From Peptoniphilus sp. (GTDB taxonomy: Bacteria; Bacillota; Clostridia; Tissierellales; Peptoniphilaceae), in the NCBI RefSeq assembly GCF_022767005.1, contig NZ_JALEOV010000025.1, positions 1 to 39,221 of the forward strand: DNA of 39,221 bases, in the 5' to 3' direction. Under the pieces are notes generated by a model. It saw nothing but the letters and a program-made list of their open reading frames with translations, had not been told where the DNA came from and ran no database searches. The stretch's first letter is position 1, and each line of letters begins with the position of its first letter. Shown here one piece after another: positions 32,329 through 39,221 of this stretch. Made by a program: the position numbers and the translations under genes.

Positions 32329-33018
32329 ATGAATAGGGGAGTGGACTTTTTGGATCTTCGAAGCAATAAAAAATCTCTTAGTAATTTAGTTTATAGAGAT
32401 TTAAAAGAAAAAATTTTAAAAAACATATTACTTCCGGGAGATAAGTTAATAGAAATGGAAATCGCTTCTAATCTTGGAGTCAGTAGAACTCCAGTTAGAG
32501 AAGCCTTAAAAAAATTAGAAGAAGATGGGCTTGTAACAAGTTTTCCAAGGAAGTCTTTTATTGTTTCCAAGATTTCTGTAAAAGAGGCAAAAAATCTTTA
32601 TATCGTTAGGAAGTCATTGGAACCTCTTGCAGTGGAACTTTTAGCGAGAAAAGGTCTTAATGAAAAAACTGAGTATTTTCAAAAGGTTAATGAAGATCTT
32701 AGAATTGCAATTGACAATAAAGATGAAGAGTTGGCTCAAAATTTAATTATCGAATGGAATATGGCACTTGTCAGTTCTCTCAACAATGAAATTTTAGTTG
32801 AAGTCATGAATATGATTAACAAGAGACTTTATAGATTTGGAAATTTTATATTTAAAGAAAAGAAAAATTACAGAAAGCATTATAATAATTTGCAAAAGAT
32901 ATATAATTTAATTGAGGAAAAGAAACCTGCTGAAGCAAAAAAAGCCAGCGAAAAAACTATTGAAAATTTATATTGTATGTTTGAAGAACAAGCAGATTAT
33001 AAAATGTTTAGAATTTAA
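32329..33018 (+). CDS. GntR-family transcriptional regulator (FadR/FCD type)
   Basis: Residues 15-80 form the winged helix-turn-helix of the GntR family (LVYRDLKEKILKNILLPGDKL, LGVSRTPVREALKKLEEDGLV). Residues 90-220 are a helical FCD ligand domain, with LYIVRKSLEPLAVELLA at its start. The effector is unknown. The ATG at 32329 follows AGAGGA at a ten-base gap; a TTG at 32350 behind GGGGAG is a possible alternative start. The gene may control itself or the divergent lipoprotein. Confidence 0.85.
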   Translation: MNRGVDFLDLRSNKKSLSNLVYRDLKEKILKNILLPGDKLIEMEIASNLGVSRTPVREALKKLEEDGLVTSFPRKSFIVSKISVKEAKNLYIVRKSLEPLAVELLARKGLNEKTEYFQKVNEDLRIAIDNKDEELAQNLIIEWNMALVSSLNNEILVEVMNMINKRLYRFGNFIFKEKKNYRKHYNNLQKIYNLIEEKKPAEAKKASEKTIENLYCMFEEQADYKMFRI

Positions 33019-33026
33019 AAAAATGC

Positions 33027-33055
33027 TTGACAATAGAATTTTTTTTATTTATAAT
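33027..33055 (+). promoter_or_regulatory. Consensus promoter for tRNA-Lys
   Basis: TTGACA at 33027-33032 and TATAAT at 33050-33055 with a 17-base spacer form a perfect consensus promoter about 50 bases before the tRNA. Confidence 0.88.
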
Positions 33056-33105
33056 TATTTCTGTTGCATCGACAATGTAAAAATTTCATAATGAAATTGT
33101 AATTT

Positions 33106-33181
33106 GCACCTTTAGCTCAGTTGGTAGAGCAACTGACTCTTAATCAGTGGGCCTACGGTTCGAGTCCGTAAAGGTGCACCA
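33106..33181 (+). tRNA. tRNA-Lys, anticodon CTT
   Basis: The cloverleaf is complete: acceptor GCACCTT with AAGGTGC, D arm GCTCAGTTGGTAGAGC, anticodon stem ACTGA/TCAGT with loop CTCTTAA (anticodon CTT, reading AAG), and T arm TACGG TTCGAGT CCGTA. CCA is encoded in the DNA. Confidence 0.96.
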
Positions 33182-33186
33182 CTTAT

Positions 33187-33220
33187 AAGTCTGTAAATTT
33201 AATGTTTACAGACTTTTTTT
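33187..33220 (+). terminator. Terminator after tRNA-Lys
   Basis: AAGTCTGTAAA pairs with TTTACAGACTT over 11 bases and is followed by a T run. Confidence 0.88.
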
Positions 33221-33286
33221 AAAGAAATTTGTATTATTTTTGTTTTTCATCATGTATAGTATTATAATAAAAGTGTTGGTGATTTA

Positions 33287-34114
33287 ATGAAAAAAGATTT
33301 GATTGGCTTTTATGATAGCGGAGTCGGCGGACTTTCTGTTTTAAAAGTTGCTTTAAATAAAATAAAAAATAAAAATTTTGCTTTCTTTGGAGATACCATG
33401 AGAATGCCTTATGGCGCAAGAAAAGACGAGGAAATAAGAGAATACACAATTGAAGTTATGGGTTTCTTTGAAGACTTAGGTGTTGATCTTTCTATAATCG
33501 CTTGCAATACTGCAACGAGTCATGGACTTAAAGATGCAAATTCTATTTACAATTATCCAATTATTGGTGTAGTTGAACCAGGAAGCATGAATGCAATTGA
33601 AAGGACTAAGAACAAAAAGGTTGCTTTAGTTGCGACAAAGTCTTGTGTACAAAGTGGAATTTATGATAAAGTTTTAAAAAATATGGATCCATCTCTTGAA
33701 CTAAAGTCAGTCTATTGCCCAGAGCTTACACTTGCCATTGAAAGAGGAGAGCTTGAAGACGACCATATAGATGCAATTGTAGAAAAATATTTAGACGAGT
33801 TTGGAGATTATGATTTCGACACCATGATCCTTGCTTGCACTCATTATCCAATTGTTGAAGATTCTTTTAAGAGAATTTTTAAAAGACAAGGCAAAAAAGT
33901 TTTAATGGTAGACCCAGCTTATAAAACTGTTTCAGATGCCATTAATATTTTAAATATAGGTAATGAAGAAATTCCAGATAGAACTATTGACTTCTATATT
34001 ACTGGCGACATAGACAAGTTTCGTTTCACAATGGATAAGATAGTAGACTTGAGTGATTTCAATGTAAAATTTCACCACGTTAAAATTGAAGACTTAGAAA
34101 AGTATAAAAGATAA
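33287..34114 (+). CDS. murI: Glutamate racemase
   Basis: It makes D-glutamate for peptidoglycan. FYDSGVGGLSV near 8 is the family start. The two catalytic cysteines lie in ACNTATSHG near 74 and LACTHYP near 185. The 275-residue length is normal. The stop lies inside the shared terminator hairpin. Confidence 0.95.
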   Translation: MKKDLIGFYDSGVGGLSVLKVALNKIKNKNFAFFGDTMRMPYGARKDEEIREYTIEVMGFFEDLGVDLSIIACNTATSHGLKDANSIYNYPIIGVVEPGSMNAIERTKNKKVALVATKSCVQSGIYDKVLKNMDPSLELKSVYCPELTLAIERGELEDDHIDAIVEKYLDEFGDYDFDTMILACTHYPIVEDSFKRIFKRQGKKVLMVDPAYKTVSDAINILNIGNEEIPDRTIDFYITGDIDKFRFTMDKIVDLSDFNVKFHHVKIEDLEKYKR

Positions 34115-34140
34115 GGCTCCCTATTATTAGGAAGCCTTAT
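34111..34140. terminator. Bidirectional terminator between murI and coaX
   Basis: ATAAGGCT pairs with AGCCTTAT, with a few more pairs inside. The hairpin overlaps both convergent stop codons and is followed by TTTTTG on the plus strand. Confidence 0.75.
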
Positions 34141-34909
34141 TTTTGTTCAAATCATAAATTATTTTTAATCCGACAATTCCAAGTGTTTGATCTTCTTCAA
34201 AGAGATAAGTTTCATTTTTTAAAAGACTGGCAAAGGAACCTGTGATTAAAAATTTTGTATTTTCTTTATTTAAGGAATAGGCATTTACAATTTCATCGAC
34301 TATTCCAAGCACAGCCTTTTTATATCCAAAATAAATTCCTCTTTGTATGGCTTTTTCTGTATTTTTGCCAATTACGTCTTCAGGTTTTTTTATTTCCACA
34401 TGGGGAAGTTTTGCACTGCCCTTAACTAATGAATCTTGAAGAAGATTTATTCCTGGAAGGATTAATCCACCTAGAAATTCTTTTTTTGAATTGATATAGT
34501 CAATTGTAGTAACAGATGAGGCGGAAATAATTATAATATTTTCCTTGTACCTATTAGTAGCAGCCACTGCCTTTATAATTCTGTCTGTGCCAACTTCTCT
34601 TGGACTCTCACATTTTATATTTAAACCAGTTTTTACTCCAGCAGAAATAACTATTGGACTTTTGCCAAGGAGGTCTATGGAAATATTTTCGTAGTTTGAA
34701 TTAAGTTCAGGAACTACTGTTGAAAGAATAATATCCTTTATGTCAGATAATTCAATTTTTTTATCCATCAATATAAGTTTAATAGTTAGTTTAATTTCTT
34801 CAGCAGACCTATTTTTGTCAGTCATTATTGAAAATTTCGTGACAAGTTTATTTTCGTCGAATATACCAAAGTCAGTGTTTTTATTATCTATATCAATTGT
34901 AAGTAACAT
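34127..34909 (-). CDS. coaX: Type III pantothenate kinase
   Basis: It phosphorylates pantothenate, the first step to coenzyme A. The acetate-kinase fold start MLLTIDIDNKNTDFGIF, the EVGTDRI segment near 104, ASSVTTIDYI near 128 and GGLILPGI near 142 match CoaX. At 260 residues the length fits. It is two bases behind the likely pantothenate transporter gene. Confidence 0.92.
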   Translation of the reverse strand: MLLTIDIDNKNTDFGIFDENKLVTKFSIMTDKNRSAEEIKLTIKLILMDKKIELSDIKDIILSTVVPELNSNYENISIDLLGKSPIVISAGVKTGLNIKCESPREVGTDRIIKAVAATNRYKENIIIISASSVTTIDYINSKKEFLGGLILPGINLLQDSLVKGSAKLPHVEIKKPEDVIGKNTEKAIQRGIYFGYKKAVLGIVDEIVNAYSLNKENTKFLITGSFASLLKNETYLFEEDQTLGIVGLKIIYDLNKNKAS

Positions 34910-34910
34910 A

Positions 34911-35660
34911 TTAACCCCTTCTTGATTTTAAAGCTTTTATAACTGCCGTAGTGATTATAACAGATAGAATTGCTTCAGGTATTCCTGATGTTACAGATAC
35001 TCCAAGTATTGCTGATTTTGCACTTTCCATTGGAATGTTAAGTGCTTCTACATATCTTTTTGCGTAGATTAAATAAATTCCGCCTAGAACTAAAATTGTA
35101 TTAGTCATGGAACCAACAAAGGCTCCTATGGCAATAGGGAAGTCCCTTTCGCTTGACTTAAAGGAATAGATTAAAAATCCTAGACATAATACAAGCAGTA
35201 TTATTACAAAAGTAATGTTAAGAGTTGATCCACCAGTTTTTATATTCTTATAAAGTAGATATGCTAAGAATAGTGAAACAAATCCCCACAAAATTTTTGT
35301 AAGAGTCCTTAAATTTTTGTCTTCAAGTTTTTTCATTGCAATGTAACTATAATAAGAAGTTATTCCAATTAAAACTCTAGGTACAACTGAGATGAGTGGA
35401 TTGTAGAAGACAAAGGCAACGGGACTGGCGTTTCTTAAAATTGCATTTAAGAGTGAAGAAACTCCAAAAATAAGGCCAACAAGTGCACCAACAACAGGTC
35501 CCTCTGCGATAGCTGCAATAATTACAGGTATGTGCATAGTTGTTGCATTAATAACTCCAAGTGGAATTAGCCCAAGTGGCGTCATACTAAGTACAACAGT
35601 TATTGCACCAAGCATAGCAGCTATTACTAGCTTTCTGTTACGTTCAATACTTTTATTCAT
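34911..35660 (-). CDS. panT: ECF transporter substrate-binding protein, probably pantothenate (PanT)
   Basis: This membrane S-component of about six segments has the Asn/Gly-rich opening of vitamin S-units (LVIAAMLGAITVVLSMTPLGLIPLG, then TTMHIPVIIAAIAEGPVVGALVGLIFG). A frame open from 35705 would add 15 residues, but a GGAGGT lies five bases before the ATG at 35660, so I chose that start (249 residues). Linkage to coaX supports pantothenate as ligand. The energising ATPases are not in the window. Confidence 0.8.
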   Translation of the reverse strand: MNKSIERNRKLVIAAMLGAITVVLSMTPLGLIPLGVINATTMHIPVIIAAIAEGPVVGALVGLIFGVSSLLNAILRNASPVAFVFYNPLISVVPRVLIGITSYYSYIAMKKLEDKNLRTLTKILWGFVSLFLAYLLYKNIKTGGSTLNITFVIILLVLCLGFLIYSFKSSERDFPIAIGAFVGSMTNTILVLGGIYLIYAKRYVEALNIPMESAKSAILGVSVTSGIPEAILSVIITTAVIKALKSRRG

Positions 35661-35701
35661 TTTTACCTCCAGATAGGGTTCAAAAAGATACCCTTCACGC
35701 A

Positions 35702-36664
35702 TCATTTGATGCTGTTATAACTTACAAGCCCGCCTGCATCTTTTGCAGAATAAATTGCATTTGCAATAGACCTTGAAATAGTCTTTGCAGCAAGTATGCC
35801 AACTAAATTTATATCTGTTTCGATTTCGCCATTAGAAAGTGTAAAGATAGTATCTCCATCGTTCATTGTGTGCACTGGATTAATGCTCCTTGCATAACCG
35901 TCATGAGCCATTTGTGAGATCTTGTTACAATTTGCTTTAGTGAGTTTTGCATTTGTTGCAATGACAGATATTGTTGTGTTGGCTGGGCTAAATAGATTAT
36001 AGTCTTTAAATTTGTTTTCGTAAAGAGTATTAGTTTCTAAAAATTTTTTATTTTTCTTGTCGTAAACTCCGCCAATTCTTTTTCCCGCTTCATAGTCAAA
36101 AATATCCCCCAAGGCATTTAGTGCGACAATAGAGGAGACAACAAGTTTGTCAACTTTTACAGAGGATTGACCAATGCCAGATTTCATTGCGAAATCATTG
36201 CCCAAGATTTTTCCAACGCTTGCGCCACAACCTGCGCCAAAATTTCCCATTGTTTTATCTTTATCCCTTGCATTTTTTGCTGCAGAATAACCCATATTAA
36301 AATCAGGGCGAACTTTTGCATCACCTATTGCGAGATCAAATAAAACTGCGCCGGGAACTATGGGTACAACACCAACACCCACATCAAAGCCACAATTTTT
36401 TTCTTCTAAAAATTTCATAATACCGCCGCCAACATCAAGGCCATAAGCAGAGCCACCAGTTAAAAAAACTGCGTGAACTTGTTGTACTAAATTTTCTGCA
36501 CGCAAAAGGTCAGTTTCACGAGTGCCTGGTCCAGCACCACGGACATCAACTCCTGCAGTAAAACCATCTTCACACAAGACCACGCTTGTGCCAGTAAGAG
36601 CATGAGCATCTTCTGCGTGACCAAGTTTTATTCCCTTGACATCAGTTAAAAATCCCTCGTACAT
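35702..36664 (-). CDS. P1-family (DmpA/BapA-type) N-terminal nucleophile aminopeptidase
   Basis: The landmarks of the P1 (S58) family are present: GHAED near 15, RGAGPGTRETD near 42, LTGGSAYGLD near 69, TMGNFGAGCGASVGK near 138, NTT near 227 (probable autocleavage site), and HTMNDGDTIFTLS near 280. Relatives remove N-terminal D- or beta-amino acids from peptides. It is upstream of panT and coaX, so a role in freeing beta-alanine or related amines is conceivable, but this is only an inference. A strong AGGAGG precedes the ATG. Confidence 0.85.
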   Translation of the reverse strand: MYEGFLTDVKGIKLGHAEDAHALTGTSVVLCEDGFTAGVDVRGAGPGTRETDLLRAENLVQQVHAVFLTGGSAYGLDVGGGIMKFLEEKNCGFDVGVGVVPIVPGAVLFDLAIGDAKVRPDFNMGYSAAKNARDKDKTMGNFGAGCGASVGKILGNDFAMKSGIGQSSVKVDKLVVSSIVALNALGDIFDYEAGKRIGGVYDKKNKKFLETNTLYENKFKDYNLFSPANTTISVIATNAKLTKANCNKISQMAHDGYARSINPVHTMNDGDTIFTLSNGEIETDINLVGILAAKTISRSIANAIYSAKDAGGLVSYNSIK

Positions 36665-36692
36665 ATTTTTTCCTCCTAAAAATCAATTTAGC

Positions 36693-36721
36693 AAAAAACC
36701 CCATCTAAGATGAGGTTTTTT
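36693..36721 (-). terminator. Terminator of the thiamine-binding-like gene
   Basis: AAAAACCCCATCT pairs with ATGAGGTTTTT around a three-base loop, giving a T run on the minus strand. It lies directly after the stop of the gene at 36724. Confidence 0.82.
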
Positions 36722-36723
36722 AA

Positions 36724-37035
36724 CTATTTGTTTTTTCTCTTTTCATTTACAGACTTTACTTTATCTTTAAATGTATAATTTTTGTCACGTCTGTCGTCAA
36801 TTTTAATAACAGAGTAAACTCTATTTGCTCCATTTTCAAAAACTGACTCTTGCATTTTTCTTATAACATCATATAAAACTGATAAATCACTATGAGATAT
36901 AACTGTTCCCATTGGGTTAAGTTCATAAGTAAGCCCTTCAATTTCACCAATTGAATCAAGAGCATTTGCAATGTACTTACTAATAGATGTGGTATTTGTT
37001 CCTATGGGTACAAGTGTTAATTCTGCTACTGCCAT
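36724..37035 (-). CDS. MTH1187/thiamine-binding family protein (DUF77)
   Basis: The 103 residues show the ferredoxin-like fold signature AELTLVPIGT near 4, ISKYIANAL near 18, YELNPMGTVI near 37 and a VYSVIKIDDRRDK strand near 73. Family members bind thiamine or related small molecules, usually as cytosolic carriers. The C-terminal 20 residues are Lys-rich. It lies nine bases after the channel gene, with an AGGAGG site. Confidence 0.82.
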   Translation of the reverse strand: MAVAELTLVPIGTNTTSISKYIANALDSIGEIEGLTYELNPMGTVISHSDLSVLYDVIRKMQESVFENGANRVYSVIKIDDRRDKNYTFKDKVKSVNEKRKNK

Positions 37036-37044
37036 TTTTTCCTC

Positions 37045-37692
37045 CTAATCTTTTATTCTAGGCAAATTCCAATTTCTCTTTACAGCTAAAAGTCTAAAAA
37101 TTAAAACTGTGAAAAAGCAAATTATCATTGAAAGTTGATAACCTAAAAAGTGTCTTGCTATTATGAAAACTGTGGCACCTAATATGCAGGCGCCTGCGTA
37201 AATTTGTTCGCGAAAGATAAAGGGAATAGTTCCTGCTAATACATCACGAATCATTCCTCCACCAACGCCAGTTATTGATCCTACAAAAATCAAAAGAAAT
37301 TTTTGATTGTGACCAAGGGAAATTGCCGTCGCCATTCCAGTAATGGTAAAGGAGGCAAGACCTATGGTATCTGTAATCATCATAAACTTATTCATTATTT
37401 TAATCCAGTTGGAATGTTCAAATCCAGATTTTTGTAAATAAAAAATAAAAACTAAAATTGAAAATACAGTGGATATAATAGCGTTAGTCGAGTTTTGAAA
37501 CATCTTTGGTGGCGTTATTCCAAGGACAAGGTCGCGAATAAATCCACCTCCTAGCGCCGTAACAAGTCCCAAAACGATTACACCAAGAATGTCCATTTTC
37601 TTTTTGCATCCAAGTATGGCGCCAGAAATTGCAAAGGCAATTGTGCCAATAATGTCGAAAAATATATTAAATTCTAAATAATTTCCATTCAT
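37045..37692 (-). CDS. TRIC-type cation channel / UPF0126 membrane protein
   Basis: About seven membrane segments occur in two repeated halves. Each half has the glycine-rich motif GGGxxRDVL: GGGFIRDLVLG near 48 and GGGMIRDVLAG near 143. This doubled pattern marks the UPF0126/TRIC family of monovalent cation channels. The physiological role in bacteria is not settled. It is divergent from mtaD and first of a two-gene leftward operon. Confidence 0.85.
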   Translation of the reverse strand: MNGNYLEFNIFFDIIGTIAFAISGAILGCKKKMDILGVIVLGLVTALGGGFIRDLVLGITPPKMFQNSTNAIISTVFSILVFIFYLQKSGFEHSNWIKIMNKFMMITDTIGLASFTITGMATAISLGHNQKFLLIFVGSITGVGGGMIRDVLAGTIPFIFREQIYAGACILGATVFIIARHFLGYQLSMIICFFTVLIFRLLAVKRNWNLPRIKD

Positions 37693-37789
37693 AAAAATAT
37701 TATATCAAAGTTTATTTTTATAGGACATAAATTTCAATAAATTAAAAAAATTTTTTAATCTTTGTTATAATAATACTATTGGAGGAATT

Positions 37790-39221
<1,432 letters not shown>

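Noticed and set aside
35661-35705. Upstream start for the PanT-like protein
   Set aside because: The extra 15 residues are not hydrophobic, and a GGAGGT site fits the ATG at 35660.

Overview
The window comes from a low-GC, strictly fermentative Gram-positive bacterium. The AT-rich codons, strong GGAGG-type ribosome sites, an oxygen-sensitive glycyl radical enzyme, a lysine riboswitch over a DAP pathway with meso-DAP dehydrogenase, and an ECF vitamin transporter next to a type III pantothenate kinase all fit the anaerobic Firmicutes. The Peptoniphilaceae/Tissierellia are my best guess, but I cannot fix the genus from the sequence alone.

Layout. (1) 1-3641 is a decayed type I restriction-modification island: a 5'-truncated hsdM, an unusually long hsdS with three target-recognition modules and an 11.5-unit AT repeat inside the coding sequence, and a DUF3644 (HEPN-like) gene. 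(2) 3642-6453 is scar-like accessory DNA holding one intact gene, a histidase-superfamily lyase whose Ala-Ser-Gly cofactor triad is missing, flanked by gene debris and inverted repeats. (3) 6454-25393 is a bacterial microcompartment locus of about 19 kb for B12-independent 1,2-propanediol (possibly glycerol) breakdown. A leftward operon carries a PduT-like shell protein, a TPR/DUF4037 nucleotidyltransferase-like protein and a DUF4125 protein. The rightward operon carries the glycyl radical diol dehydratase and its activase, PduB, a PduA-like hexamer, an unknown protein, a hexamer with a long charged tail, an EutN/PduN pentamer, two CoA-acylating aldehyde dehydrogenases, a PduQ alcohol dehydrogenase, a PocR-domain sensor and AraC-type response regulator, an S-adenosylmethionine synthetase, a membrane protein, PduL and EutJ. 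(4) 25421-30970 is a lysine-riboswitch-controlled lysA-aspartokinase-dapA-dapB-ddh operon. (5) 30971-39221 is housekeeping: a PepSY lipoprotein, a GntR regulator, tRNA-Lys, murI, coaX-panT-P1 peptidase, a thiamine-binding-like protein, a TRIC-type channel, mtaD and the start of trpS.

How the locus should work: the activase uses SAM, supplied by the metK in the same operon, to put a radical on Gly833 of the dehydratase. Diol becomes an aldehyde held inside the shell. PduP-type enzymes make acyl-CoA, PduL makes the acyl-phosphate and recycles CoA, and PduQ makes the alcohol and recycles NAD. No propionate kinase lies in the window, so ATP formation would rely on a kinase elsewhere. No fuculose or rhamnulose phosphate aldolase is present, so the diol appears to be taken up from outside or made elsewhere.

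The most unusual signal is in control. The sensor kinase lacks the phospho-acceptor His and the N-box Asn, and its partner regulator has the phospho-Asp changed to Glu and the acidic pair and conserved Lys lost. This looks like a matched pair that has given up phosphotransfer. Other points to follow are the two-CxC insertion in the dehydratase, the PduT-TPR/DUF4037-DUF4125 operon, the MIO-less lyase and the repeat-tunable hsdS. Family assignments rest on motifs and remembered family sequences, not on database searches.
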